Made by a program: the position numbers and the translations under genes | Shown here: positions 53,188 through 62,527 of the stretch, piece by piece | Numbering within the stretch: position 1 is the first letter of the stretch | How the letters are laid out: every line of letters begins with the position of its first letter | Notes under the pieces: model-generated | Told to the model about the DNA's origin: nothing | The model's input: the letters and a program-made list of their open reading frames with translations, nothing else | The model's database searches: none | Origin: a bacterium | Lineage (GTDB): Bacteria; UBA8248 | Assembly (NCBI GenBank): GCA_022825065.1 | Contig: JAJDYR010000044.1 | Coordinates: 1 to 64,000 of the forward strand | Length of the DNA stretch: 64,000 nt | Direction: 5' to 3'

Positions 53188-54375
53188 GTGGATGCCGCCG
53201 TCGAGGCGCAAGCCGTCTCACTCACCAAAGAGCTGATCGCGATTCCCAGTGAAAACCCCACGGGCGATGAGTTCGCCATGGCGGACAGGATGGAGGCCTT
53301 TTTCCGGGGCATCGGCCTCGAGGTTATGCGCGAGCGCGTCGCCGAAAGACGGGAGAACGTCACGGCGGAGATCACCGGCGCGAAGGGCGGCCCCGCTCTC
53401 GTCTTTCTCAATCACATGGATACCGTGCCGGCGGGCGAGGGGTGGTCGCGCGATCCGTTTCTCGCGACCGAGGAGGCGGGAAAAATCTGGGGCCGGGGAA
53501 GCTGCGATATGAAAGGCGGCATCTCCGCCAGCCTCGCGGCGATGGAGAGCCTGAAGCGCCGAATCGACGGCGGCGCAAAGACAAGGGGCACTGTTCGCTG
53601 CTGCATGGTGGTGGATGAGGAAAGCGGCTGCATGACCGGCACCGAGGCGGCCATCGCGAGCGGACACATCCATGCTGATGACGTCGTGATCTCCTGCGAG
53701 CCGACCGAACTCGCCCTGGTGACGGCGCAAAAAGGCGCCATGTGGTTCGAACTCGCCTTCAGTGGAAAGAGCGCCCACGCCGCGACGCCCCACATGGGCG
53801 CGGACGCGATTCACGCCGCATCCCACGCCGTGGTGGCGCTACAGGAAGCGGTGGCGCAACTCCCCTACCAAGACCCTCTGCTGGGACGATGCACCATGAT
53901 CACCAGCATCATCGAGGGAGGCCACAAAACCAACGTGGTCTCCGAGAGATGCGTGATGCAGATAGACACCCGTTTCGTTCCACCCCTGCAGACGGGGGAC
54001 ATCCAGCAAATCATTCACGAGAAAGCCGCCCTGGCCTGCGACCGGGTGAGCGGGGTCGAATTCTCCCTGCGCGCCACGATTGCGGACCGCCCGCCCGTGA
54101 CGGCGGACACCGACAGCGCGGGAGCGAGACTCATTTTCGAGACTTTGAAGGAAATCCTGGGCGCCGAGCCCAAGCCCGCGGGGGTGAGCTATTATTCGGA
54201 CGCAGGCATGGCCGCGGCCCAGACCGGAAGCCGAAACTGCTTTCTCCTGGGGCCGGGAAACATCGAACAAGCCCACACGCCCGACGAATTCATCGAGGTC
54301 GATTCGCTGAAAAAATCCGCACGCCTCTACGGCAGGCTGCTCGAGAAATTCGCGCTGGACGAAGACTCGCCGTAA
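53188..54375 (+). CDS. M20-family metallopeptidase (ArgE/DapE/CPG2 type)
   Basis: A 395-residue zinc peptidase. GTG start at 53188 follows CAGGAGAT, seven bases upstream. Metal/catalytic motifs are FLNHMDTVPAGEGWSRDPF, WGRGSCDMKGGISASL, VDEESGCMTGTEAAI and SCEPTELALVTAQKG; the lid domain has GKSAHAATPHMGADAIH. The C-terminal YYSDAGMAAAQTGSRN and GNIEQAHTPDEFI complete the zinc site. The family removes acyl or glutamate groups from amino-acid derivatives. Substrate unknown. It converges on the TPR gene with 9 bp between. Confidence 0.92.
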   Translation: MDAAVEAQAVSLTKELIAIPSENPTGDEFAMADRMEAFFRGIGLEVMRERVAERRENVTAEITGAKGGPALVFLNHMDTVPAGEGWSRDPFLATEEAGKIWGRGSCDMKGGISASLAAMESLKRRIDGGAKTRGTVRCCMVVDEESGCMTGTEAAIASGHIHADDVVISCEPTELALVTAQKGAMWFELAFSGKSAHAATPHMGADAIHAASHAVVALQEAVAQLPYQDPLLGRCTMITSIIEGGHKTNVVSERCVMQIDTRFVPPLQTGDIQQIIHEKAALACDRVSGVEFSLRATIADRPPVTADTDSAGARLIFETLKEILGAEPKPAGVSYYSDAGMAAAQTGSRNCFLLGPGNIEQAHTPDEFIEVDSLKKSARLYGRLLEKFALDEDSP

Positions 54376-54384
54376 ATATCGGCA

Positions 54385-56670
54385 TCACTCACCGGCGCGC
54401 CTGTCCAGCGCCCGGAGCATCTCCATGACGCTTTCGAGCGCTTCCGCCGCGCCGAGATCCTGGAATATCCGCCGCGCCTCGGTCAAACACGCGCGCGAGG
54501 CCTCCCACTCCCGGCCCTCGAAATGCACCCGGCCCAGGCTTCCGAGCGCCACCCCCTGGGCGAGAACGCTCCCTTGCTCGCGGTTGATCTCCAGGGCCGC
54601 CTCATACGCCTCGCGCGCTTCGGGCAAATCGCCTCGCGCGAAGTGGATGTTCCCCATGCCGCTCAGATTCGCCGCCTCGCCTCTTCTGTTTTCCAGTCCG
54701 CGATTCAGGCTCAGGGCGTTCTCGTAATACCGAAGCGCGCGCGTGAATTGCTCCTGCGCCGCAAAGCTCACCCCCATCTGGCCGTACACCAGGGCTTCAC
54801 ACGCCTTGTCCCCGATTTTCTGACAAAGGCTCAGGGCCTCATCCAGACTCACCTGCGCCGCTTCGTATTCGCCCGTCTCGCTCAGGACGGAGGCCAGCGC
54901 GGTATGCGCCCGCGCCTCGTTGCGCCTGTCTCCCAGTCTGTGGAACAGGTGCGCCGCCTCGGAAAGATGCTCCCTGGCTTTTTCCTTTTCCCCCAGACGA
55001 CGGAACAACCGGCCGACCCGCATGCGCAAGATGGAGAGTTGTTCAAGCTCTCCCTGCGGCCCGATATAGCCGAGCGCCTTCTCGTAGGATTCCGCCGCCT
55101 TTTCGTCATCGCCCTTTTGCTGGTAGAAATACCCCAGATTCCTGGAGACCACCGCCTGCATCGGAACGTCCCGGCCCGCTTCGCGGAAAGCCTCGCGAGA
55201 ATAGGAAATCGCAGGCTCCACTTTCTCCCGCATGCAGGAAGCCACGGCCAGCGCGTTGAGAATGGGCGCGAGCCGGCTCGTGCGGCGCAGCGATTCCTTG
55301 AGGTGCTCCGTCGCTTCCTCAACGCGACCCAGAATCATCTCCAGAATGGCCAGACGCAGATATTCCTCGGCCGCAGGCGACTGCCGGGCTCTCTCGCGTT
55401 GACCGAGATCGATGCCGGCGGCATTTACCACGCCCGGAGCCCAGGCGGGAAGTTTCTGCTCCATGTTTTCCGCCAGAAGCAGATCTTCCGGACAAATATC
55501 CGCCACGAGTTCGCGTATCAATTCAGAGGGCGTGTTCGCCGGAGGCTCATGCGAGGCGGCTGTTGGCGGAGCGGAGCCGGAGACAAGTTGCTCCACGTCA
55601 TCTTCCAACGGAAAATCAAACGGACCGGCGTCTTCTTCTACCTCGATTTGCTCATGCGTGACGTCGCTTTGCGTAAAAGCGTCCTCCTCTGCGCGTTCGC
55701 GCTGAATGAGGGAGATAATATCTTCCTCGGCAGCGGGTTCCTGTGCGGCTTTCTCTTCCGGATCCGGCGGCGATCCCGGCGCGGCTCCCACGACCTCATC
55801 GTCCACATCCGTCCGCTCCTCAAGCGTGGGTTCCGGGGGAGCATCCATCACGCCTTCGCCCTCGCGCGTGAGACGAAACACCTCCGCGCCTTCTTCCTCA
55901 TCGCCAGGCGCATCATCGCCGGAAACCGCATCATCGCGAACCTCGCTCACGGCGGGAATCCGCACGCGCAGGGGAGCGTCCGCGCCTTCGCTCGTTTCGG
56001 AGATTCCCGGGTCTCCCCCTTCATCGGCGAGAACTTCTTCCACCGTGATCTGCGTTTCGCTGTCGAGTCCGCCGGCCGCCGGGGTATCTTCCATCGGCTG
56101 ATGAGAAGGTTCGTCTTCCACCGCCGACCCGGGCGGCTCATCCAGGCCGGCCTCCGGCAGTTCATCCGGCGTGCGGCGGTGTTCCGCACCCTCGAGCGCG
56201 GGCAAACCGTCCCACCAGGAAACACCCGGTTCTGAGGCAGGCGCGTCATCCACGCGAAGCGCAGGCTCTTCGTCATCTTCCGGAAGAGACTCGCCTTCGG
56301 TGGGGAGAACCCGATCCTCCGGGAGAACCTCGCGACTCTCCTCCCCGATGACCCGCACGCCTTCTTCCACGTCATCCAGCGATTCCGGGGAATCCCCGGT
56401 TACCTCACGGACGGTTCCGCCCTGCACCGTTTCTCGTTGATCCTCGTCGACGTCAGGAATGAAATCGTCGATGAAGCGCGAGGAAACATCCTCCCAGACG
56501 TCAGGCACGCTGCCCCCGGACCCGCCTTCCGAAACGCCGTCCCATCCACGCGCCGAACTTCTTGCGCGACCCGAGGCGCGGCGGCGCATCCACAAAACAA
56601 CGGGGATGCCCAGAAGCGCGAGCACACCCGCTGCGCCGAACACCGTCTTCCAGACAGCCATCTCAAACAT
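54385..56670 (-). CDS. Single-pass membrane TPR protein with long acidic linker (FimV-like architecture)
   Basis: A 761-residue protein. Start at 56670 has GGGAGA six bases upstream. Residues about 5-28 form a transmembrane helix (VFGAAGVLALLGIPVVLWMRR) with a basic stop. Residues about 50-400 are an acidic Asp/Glu/Pro-rich low-complexity linker. Residues about 420-750 are tetratricopeptide repeats (for example EKALGYIGPQGELEQLSILRMR, ARAHTALASVLSETGEYEAAQV and GEAANLSGMGNIHFARGDLPEAREAYEA). The layout resembles FimV/TPR scaffold proteins of the inner membrane, without LysM. Function unknown. Its start overlaps the end of the D-aminoacylase gene by 8 bp, so the two are co-transcribed. Confidence 0.75.
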   Translation of the reverse strand: MFEMAVWKTVFGAAGVLALLGIPVVLWMRRRASGRARSSARGWDGVSEGGSGGSVPDVWEDVSSRFIDDFIPDVDEDQRETVQGGTVREVTGDSPESLDDVEEGVRVIGEESREVLPEDRVLPTEGESLPEDDEEPALRVDDAPASEPGVSWWDGLPALEGAEHRRTPDELPEAGLDEPPGSAVEDEPSHQPMEDTPAAGGLDSETQITVEEVLADEGGDPGISETSEGADAPLRVRIPAVSEVRDDAVSGDDAPGDEEEGAEVFRLTREGEGVMDAPPEPTLEERTDVDDEVVGAAPGSPPDPEEKAAQEPAAEEDIISLIQRERAEEDAFTQSDVTHEQIEVEEDAGPFDFPLEDDVEQLVSGSAPPTAASHEPPANTPSELIRELVADICPEDLLLAENMEQKLPAWAPGVVNAAGIDLGQRERARQSPAAEEYLRLAILEMILGRVEEATEHLKESLRRTSRLAPILNALAVASCMREKVEPAISYSREAFREAGRDVPMQAVVSRNLGYFYQQKGDDEKAAESYEKALGYIGPQGELEQLSILRMRVGRLFRRLGEKEKAREHLSEAAHLFHRLGDRRNEARAHTALASVLSETGEYEAAQVSLDEALSLCQKIGDKACEALVYGQMGVSFAAQEQFTRALRYYENALSLNRGLENRRGEAANLSGMGNIHFARGDLPEAREAYEAALEINREQGSVLAQGVALGSLGRVHFEGREWEASRACLTEARRIFQDLGAAEALESVMEMLRALDRRAGE

Positions 56671-58270
56671 TCGCCGTCTCCCGCCGCGGGAGTTTGCGCA
56701 GGGCGCGCCCGGGACGCACTCCCGTATGGCCTCCACCCTCCACGACGATCTCTCCGTTCACCAGAACCATCTCGATTCCCGAGGGGTATGCAATGGGACG
56801 CTCATAGGTGCACTCATCACGTATCTCGTCGGGATCGAACAACACGAGGTCGGCCTTCATCCCGGCCGCGAGACGCCCCCGATCCACTATACCGAGCCGA
56901 TCGCATGGAGCGGAGGTCATCTTCCGGATCGCCTCGGGGAGCGGGAACAGGCCCTCGTCCCGCGCCAGCGCGCCCAGGACGAAGGGAAAGGTTCCGAAAT
57001 TTCTCGGGTGAGGCCTGCCCGCGCCCAGGGGCGGTTCGTGCGTGAGCGCGCCCGCGTCCGAACCCACCATGACGTAGGGTTTCTGGAGAATGCGGCGCAT
57101 GTTTTCGGCGCTCATCATAAAAATGAGAATCTCGACGTTCATCCTCTCCTCGATCAGCAAATCGAGCATCGCATCCACGGGAGCCATGCCCCGGGTCTCG
57201 CCCAGGCGTGTGAGGTTGAGGCCCTCGCAGGGCCGGTTCGCCTCCGTGAACACCCGGCTGATCAGGATGTTCTCCCAATAGGAAGCTTCGGGGTGCGCCC
57301 GTGTGATTTCGTCCCGAATCTTCGCCCTGGTGTCCGGGTTCGCGAGGCGCTCCACCTTCTCATCGAGGGCGCCGTCATGCGCCCAATCGGGCAGCAGCGC
57401 GCTCAGGTGGGTGTTCGAGGCCGTGTATGGATAGCGATCGCAGGTCACGTCCTCTCCCCTCTCTCGCGCATGCTCGATTCGGGCGAATGCTTCATCGAGC
57501 TTGTCCCAATTGCGCTCACCCGCCGTCTTCAAATGGCTGATCTGAAGCGGCAGCTTCGCCGATGCGGCAGCGCTCATCACCTCGTCCATCGCTTCGAGCA
57601 AACCGTCTCCCTCGCTGCGCATGTGGGTGGCCAGCAGCCCCCCGCTTCGCGCCGAGACCCGGCAAAGCGCCGTGAGTTCCTCCTTGTCCGCGAAACAGGC
57701 CGGCGCATATACCAATCCGGTGGAGAGGCCGAAAGCACCTTCCTCCATCCCGGCGGAGAGCATCTCCTCCATCGCGGCGAGTTCCTCCGCGCGGGCCGGG
57801 CGCGCTTCGCCCCCCATCACGCTCGCGCGAATCGTGTTGTGCCCCGCCAGATGCGCGTAGTTGATCGATACGCCCACCGCGTCCACGTGATCGAGGTGCT
57901 CGCCTACGCCCTGAAACGGGAGGTCCAGGTCGAATTGCTCCCGGTACCATTTCCTGCGCTCCCCGGCCTCGGCCCCGCGAATCGGGGAGGCGGCGTAACC
58001 GCAGTTGCCTCCCACGTCGGTCGTCACCCCCTGGCGGACCTTTGCGTGCGCCTCGGGATTGATGAGGAGGTAATAATCCGAATGACCATGGATATCGACG
58101 AACCCGGGGCTCAGGGCCAGACCCCGGGCGTCGACTTCTCTCCGGGCGGAGCCGCTCAATCCGGGCCCCACCTCCGCAATGGTGTCTCCGAGAACGGCGA
58201 GCGCACCTTCATACGGAGGGACGCCCAAGCCGTCGAATATCATGGCATGGTGAAATATGACGTCATACAT
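56663..58270 (-). CDS. N-acyl-D-amino-acid deacylase (D-aminoacylase) family amidohydrolase
   Basis: A 535-residue metal-dependent hydrolase. Visible: LALSPGFVDIHGHSDY with H61 and H63, GVTTDVGGNCGYAASP with bridging Cys C90, and LPLQISHLKTAGE, DRYPYTASNTHLSALLP and PYVMVGSDAGAL, typical of D-aminoacylases, which deacylate N-acyl-D-amino acids. The C-terminal composite strand ends with PRRETANV. It may process D-amino-acid derivatives from peptidoglycan; this is inference from its neighbours Slt, AnmK and NagA. Upstream gap to nagA is 69 bp; it overlaps the FimV-like gene. Confidence 0.85.
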   Translation of the reverse strand: MYDVIFHHAMIFDGLGVPPYEGALAVLGDTIAEVGPGLSGSARREVDARGLALSPGFVDIHGHSDYYLLINPEAHAKVRQGVTTDVGGNCGYAASPIRGAEAGERRKWYREQFDLDLPFQGVGEHLDHVDAVGVSINYAHLAGHNTIRASVMGGEARPARAEELAAMEEMLSAGMEEGAFGLSTGLVYAPACFADKEELTALCRVSARSGGLLATHMRSEGDGLLEAMDEVMSAAASAKLPLQISHLKTAGERNWDKLDEAFARIEHARERGEDVTCDRYPYTASNTHLSALLPDWAHDGALDEKVERLANPDTRAKIRDEITRAHPEASYWENILISRVFTEANRPCEGLNLTRLGETRGMAPVDAMLDLLIEERMNVEILIFMMSAENMRRILQKPYVMVGSDAGALTHEPPLGAGRPHPRNFGTFPFVLGALARDEGLFPLPEAIRKMTSAPCDRLGIVDRGRLAAGMKADLVLFDPDEIRDECTYERPIAYPSGIEMVLVNGEIVVEGGGHTGVRPGRALRKLPRRETANV

Positions 58271-58339
58271 CGTGGACTGCCCGGGGCGGATTCCGCTCGA
58301 CCGTCGAGCATAGCAGGAAAGCGAATTATGGGCGAATCT

Positions 58340-59557
58340 TCATCCGCCTGCAATCGGCGGCGCGTCCGAGACCCATTTTCCGTCTATCATCGCGGCGATC
58401 AGCTCCAGGGAACCGGGTTCGAGAACGCAAATATCCGCGCGCAGACCCGGGGCGAGACGGCCCCGGGCGGATTCCAGGCCAAGGACGCGCGCGGGGTTTC
58501 GCGTGGCCGTCGCCAGGGCGCGGGCGGCGTCGAGCCCGCACCAATGCCTGAGCCGGGGGAGCATCCCCGAGAGCGAGAGACGGCTGCCGCTCAACACGCC
58601 CCCGCGCATCACCGCGTCGACCGGCATCTCGTCTTTCGTCTCGTGCGCGGCGTCTTGAGGCCTTAAGCCTCCATCGGCCACCAGGTCCGAGGTGAGGACC
58701 GTGCGCTCCCAGCCCCTGGCGCGGACGAACGAGGCGAGCGATTGCCGCGCCACGTGCACGCCGTCCGCTATCAGGCCGGTGGAGAGCCTCGCGTCGTTTT
58801 GCACGTAATCCATGGGCGAGGCGCTCCTGTGCGCGGGCGTCTCCGGTTGGCCGTAGCGATTGAACGCATGGACCGCGAACGCGCCGCCCGCCTCCAGAAA
58901 CGCCTCCACGCAAGCCGCTGAAGCCCGGGTGTGTCCCATGGCGGGAACGACGCCCTTCCCCGCCAGCCAGCGGGCGAAGTCCGCAGCATCATCCAAGCCC
59001 GGTGAGAGCGTGACCACCGCAAGTCCCGGCGCGCCGCCCACGCCAAAGCCCCCGGCGGCCCGGGCGATCGCCTCGACCTCCTCTTTCGAGGGCGCGCGGA
59101 TGTGCTCTTGCGGATGCGCGCCCCTCATCTCCGGATCCAGGTAAGGACCCTCCAGATGAACGCCCAGGATGCGCGCCTCGGCGGCGTCTTCTTCTCGTTG
59201 AAGCGCCCACGCTTCGCTCACCGCGCGGGCGGCGTCGATCAACTCGTCCCGGGAAGCCGTGGTGAGGGTGGGCAGAAAAGCCGCCGTGCCGCGCTTCGCC
59301 AACTCCCGGGCGATCCGCCGCACGCCGGCGGCGTCGGCCGCGAGCAGCGCATCCGCGCCCAGGCCGTTCACCTGAAGATCCACGAAACCGGGACAAACCA
59401 GCGCGCCGCCCAGGTCGAGGGCGCGCGCTCCGGCAGGCAAAGGATGCGCGCCGCGCGGGCCCACATACGAAAAAACGCCCTCCTCGATAACGAGGAGGGC
59501 GTCGGCTATCCTCTCAAGCGGCGTATACGCCGTCACGCCCGCGAGGCACAGGGCCAT
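58340..59557 (-). CDS. nagA: N-acetylglucosamine-6-phosphate deacetylase
   Basis: A 405-residue amidohydrolase converting GlcNAc-6-phosphate to GlcN-6-phosphate. Motifs: PGFVDLQVNGLGADALL, ILGVHLEGPYLDPEMRGAH, VPAMGHTRAS, AVHAFNRYGQ (metal and substrate His) and VLTSDLVADGG with the catalytic Asp, plus C-terminal GRLAPGLRADICVLE. Length is within the family range. It converts the AnmK/MurQ product to usable hexosamine; the deaminase nagB is not in view. Its neighbours are the D-aminoacylase gene downstream and a small unknown gene upstream, 9 bp away. Confidence 0.88.
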   Translation of the reverse strand: MALCLAGVTAYTPLERIADALLVIEEGVFSYVGPRGAHPLPAGARALDLGGALVCPGFVDLQVNGLGADALLAADAAGVRRIARELAKRGTAAFLPTLTTASRDELIDAARAVSEAWALQREEDAAEARILGVHLEGPYLDPEMRGAHPQEHIRAPSKEEVEAIARAAGGFGVGGAPGLAVVTLSPGLDDAADFARWLAGKGVVPAMGHTRASAACVEAFLEAGGAFAVHAFNRYGQPETPAHRSASPMDYVQNDARLSTGLIADGVHVARQSLASFVRARGWERTVLTSDLVADGGLRPQDAAHETKDEMPVDAVMRGGVLSGSRLSLSGMLPRLRHWCGLDAARALATATRNPARVLGLESARGRLAPGLRADICVLEPGSLELIAAMIDGKWVSDAPPIAGG

Positions 59558-59566
59558 GGCGCGGGC

Positions 59567-60172
59567 CTACTTCTTCTTTGCGCTTTTTTTCAGTTCGGCG
59601 CGCACCTTCGCGTTCGCGTCGATGAGCGACTCGATGTTCCCTTTCGCCACCTCATACAGGGAGGATTGCACGCGCTCGAGTATCAGGCGGCCCGCCAGGG
59701 TCGTCACACCCGGAACCTTGGGCGGCGCTTCCCTGTCATTCGAGCCTTTTGCGATATCCTCGATGTCCTTGAGGATGTCCCGGTCGTCGTAGAGTTCACT
59801 TTCCCCGTACTGATAGGTGAGCTTCACGTAGTCTCTTTCTTTTCTTTCCTGATCGCGCGTTTCGCGGACGATGTTCTCCATGTCGGCGGAAACGGGTTTT
59901 TTCGCCGAGTCGTTGCGCTTTTCGATCTGCTTGAAGTACTTGGCGTGATCATAGGATGCGGGCAGTTCCTCGCCGGGTATCTTCGAGCTGATCTCGAAGC
60001 GAATCGCCCTGTCCGAATCCACGAATTTCGGCGGGCCGATTTCGTAGGTGATGCCCTCGACGTTGAACCGGTCTCCCTTCTTGGGCTCGAATTGTTTCTG
60101 CAAATCTTTCGTCAACCGGTTGAGCGTGACGGAAGCGGTTTCGATGAAAAGCTGCGCTTGAAGTGAAGACAT
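59567..60172 (-). CDS. Hypothetical protein, acidic/basic mixed
   Basis: A 201-residue protein I do not recognise. Start at 60172 is chosen because GAGGAG lies 9 bases before; an ATG 62 residues upstream (60358) lacks a site and would overlap the promoter region of the divergent TRAP-type gene. The sequence is hydrophilic with no signal peptide or transmembrane helix. It has a central Lys/Glu-rich helical stretch with many D/E/R/K residues (about 85-145) and a C-terminal Lys-rich tail (ELKKSAKKK). The N-terminal MSSLQAQLFIETASVTLNRL may be an amphipathic helix. Translated 9 bp before nagA, so probably one unit with the murein-salvage genes. Confidence 0.5.
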   Translation of the reverse strand: MSSLQAQLFIETASVTLNRLTKDLQKQFEPKKGDRFNVEGITYEIGPPKFVDSDRAIRFEISSKIPGEELPASYDHAKYFKQIEKRNDSAKKPVSADMENIVRETRDQERKERDYVKLTYQYGESELYDDRDILKDIEDIAKGSNDREAPPKVPGVTTLAGRLILERVQSSLYEVAKGNIESLIDANAKVRAELKKSAKKK

Positions 60173-60381
60173 TTTTTCGATCTCCTCGGCATCGAAGAAC
60201 AAATCAGAGGATGGAACATGCCCCAGCGGAACGAATGCGTCAAGACCCAGGGAGGTGTTTCGAGAACCCGCATGGCGATAAAAAGCATCCGTCCTTCCAT
60301 CGGCGAGAGCGGATATATGTGATACGCTCGCACTGTTCAAGCGCGCATCATCCTTCAATCTCTGATAGGGAGTATTTCCAG

Positions 60382-61308
60382 ATGGCAGGGTCCGTCCACA
60401 TCCGCATCGGGGGCTATTCCCCGCCCGACACCTCCCACAGCCGCGCGATGGTTCTCTTCCGGGAGAAGATGAGCGAGCGGCTCGGCGGCGGCGTCAGGAC
60501 GGACATCTTCTGGAACGTGATGGACTTCGGCTACGGCGCGCCCGACCTTCTCGCCATGGTGGAATGCGGGATGCTCGGCTTGTGCTATTTCTCGACGAGC
60601 TATCTCGCCGACAGGGTGCCCGAACTGGAAATCGTCGACCTGCCTTTTTTGTTCGAGGATTCCGCCCACGCCTACGGCGCGCTCGACGGCGCGCTCGGCG
60701 CGCACCTGAGCGAGCGAATCGAAGCGCAGACCGGCTACAAGAACCTGGGCTTTTGGGATAACGGCTTCCGCCATCTCTCGAACAGCGTCCGCGACGTGAG
60801 GACGCCCGAGGATTGCCGGGGTCTCAGAATCCGCCTGCAGCCCAACGAGACGCACGTCAGGACCTTCGAACTCCTGGGCGCCGAACCCGTGCCGGTGGAG
60901 CTCAAGGAGGGAATCGCCATGATCGAATCGGGCGAGGTGAACGCGCAGGAAAACCCGCTTTCCAACACCGTCACCTACGGCGTCACGAACCACCAAAGGC
61001 GCATCACGATGAGCGGGCACTTCTACGGGGCGCGCGCCCTGCTCGCCCACCGGGAGAGCTTTGGCGCCTGGCCCGCTGAAGTCCAGGAGGCGGCGCGCGC
61101 GTGCATCCGCGAAGCCATCGACCATCAGAGAGAAGCCGCACAGGCGGGGGAGGTCGCGATTCGCAGGCGCCTGGAAGAGGAGGGCGTTTCCTTCGTGGAC
61201 CTGAGCGATGCGGAGCGCGCGGCGTTCACGGATGCGACGGAACCCATCCGCGCCGAAGCGAGAGAAAGGCTCGGGGATTCACTCTTCGATCTGGCCGGGA
61301 GAACATAG
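60382..61308 (+). CDS. TRAP-type (DctP-like) solute-binding protein, no signal peptide
   Basis: A 308-residue DctP/TAXI-type binding-protein fold. Start at 60382 follows GGGAG nine bases upstream. Recognisable segments: IRIGGYSPPDTSHSRAM at the first strand, YLADRVPELEIVDLPFLFED, GYKNLGFWDNGFRHLSN, and the ligand-clamping RLQPNETHVRTFELLGAEPVPV. Usual DctP proteins are periplasmic, but this one begins directly with the first strand and has no signal peptide or lipobox; only the ATG at 60163 could add N-terminal sequence, and it lacks a hydrophobic segment. No dctQ/dctM is adjacent. It may be a cytoplasmic ligand binder. Divergent from the hypothetical gene. Confidence 0.72.
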   Translation: MAGSVHIRIGGYSPPDTSHSRAMVLFREKMSERLGGGVRTDIFWNVMDFGYGAPDLLAMVECGMLGLCYFSTSYLADRVPELEIVDLPFLFEDSAHAYGALDGALGAHLSERIEAQTGYKNLGFWDNGFRHLSNSVRDVRTPEDCRGLRIRLQPNETHVRTFELLGAEPVPVELKEGIAMIESGEVNAQENPLSNTVTYGVTNHQRRITMSGHFYGARALLAHRESFGAWPAEVQEAARACIREAIDHQREAAQAGEVAIRRRLEEEGVSFVDLSDAERAAFTDATEPIRAEARERLGDSLFDLAGRT

Positions 61309-61432
61309 AAAAGAACGGCCTCCGGCGCAGCCGTGCCCTCCCCTCCTCGCCATCACACCCTCACTCCGGTTAAAATCTGTCTCCAGACAGCGCGAATCGA
61401 GAACAGGTTATTCATAGAAGGCGCGGAAGACC

Positions 61433-62422
61433 TTGCGTATAGGCTACATCGCCGCATCCCTGATCGGCATCACCATCGTCGGCACGATCGGCTATACCCT
61501 GATTGAGGGATGGTCGCTCGTCGAGTCATTCTATATGACGATGATCACGGTCACGACCGTCGGCTTCAACGAGGTGCGTGAACTGAGCACCACAGGGCGC
61601 ATGTTCACCGTGGCGATCATGCTCCTGGGCGTGGGTCTGGTGTTCTACGGAATCGCCATCATCGCCGAGGTGAGGTTCGAAGAGCGGGTGCGTCAGATTT
61701 TCGGGAGGCGAAAACTGGTGAAAGAACTCGACAGACTCGAAAACCATCACATCATCTGCGGGTACGGACGCATCGGCTCCACCGTCGCGGCGGAATACGC
61801 CAGAGAGTCGCTGCCCCACGTCATCATCGAGAGCGACGAGTCCATCGCCGCGCACCTCGATCAGGAGGGGCGCCTGGTGATCCTCGGCGACGCCACGCTC
61901 GACGAGACACTCGCCGAGGCGCACGTGGAGAAGGCGAAGAGCCTCGTCTGCGCCCTGGCCACCGACGCGGAAAACGTGTTCGTCACCCTCTCGGCGCGGG
62001 CGCTGAACCCCGACCTCTTCATCCTGAGCCGCGCGGCGCTCGAGAGTTCCATCGGCAAGATGGAGGCGGCGGGCGCGAACCACGTGGTCTCGCCCTACGT
62101 CATGGGCGGCATGCGCATGGCGCAGTCCGTTCTGAGACCCAAGCTGGCCGGCTTTCTCGACGAGGTGACAGGCCACGCGACGACGGATCTCGACTTCGAC
62201 GAGGTGACCGTGCCCGAGGGTTCGGACCTGGTCGGCATGGCGCTCCGGGAATCGAAGATCAGCCAGGAAACCGGCGTATACCTGCTCTCCATCCGCCACA
62301 AAAGCGGGGAGATGCGCTTCAACCCGGGGCCTGATTTTCAGATCCAGGCGGGAGACCACCTCTACGCCCTGGGCACGCCCGGGGAGGTGGAATCCCTGCG
62401 AAAGCGCGTTCACGCGAAATAG
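61433..62422 (+). CDS. Two-TM potassium channel with RCK domains
   Basis: A 329-residue ion channel. Two hydrophobic segments (about 4-24 and 56-78) flank a pore loop with selectivity filter TTVGFNE (41-47), where Phe replaces the usual Tyr of TVGYGD; TVGF is known in bacterial channels. RCK_N (about 104-220, IICGYGRIGSTVAAEYA, Rossmann nucleotide site) and RCK_C (about 242-325, VPEGSDLVGMALRESKI) follow. TTG start 61433 with GGAAG four bases before. Likely K+-selective and ligand-gated by a nucleotide. It is followed 16 bp later by the TTGTTGAAAAA element. Confidence 0.85.
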   Translation: MRIGYIAASLIGITIVGTIGYTLIEGWSLVESFYMTMITVTTVGFNEVRELSTTGRMFTVAIMLLGVGLVFYGIAIIAEVRFEERVRQIFGRRKLVKELDRLENHHIICGYGRIGSTVAAEYARESLPHVIIESDESIAAHLDQEGRLVILGDATLDETLAEAHVEKAKSLVCALATDAENVFVTLSARALNPDLFILSRAALESSIGKMEAAGANHVVSPYVMGGMRMAQSVLRPKLAGFLDEVTGHATTDLDFDEVTVPEGSDLVGMALRESKISQETGVYLLSIRHKSGEMRFNPGPDFQIQAGDHLYALGTPGEVESLRKRVHAK

Positions 62423-62527
62423 CGGGCTCCCCGCTCCGGGGTTGTTGAAAAAACCCCTGAAAGGGTAATGGCACCCCTCATGAGGGGCTGTTGGAAAAGT
62501 CATCCTTAATCGGAATTGTCCACCGCC

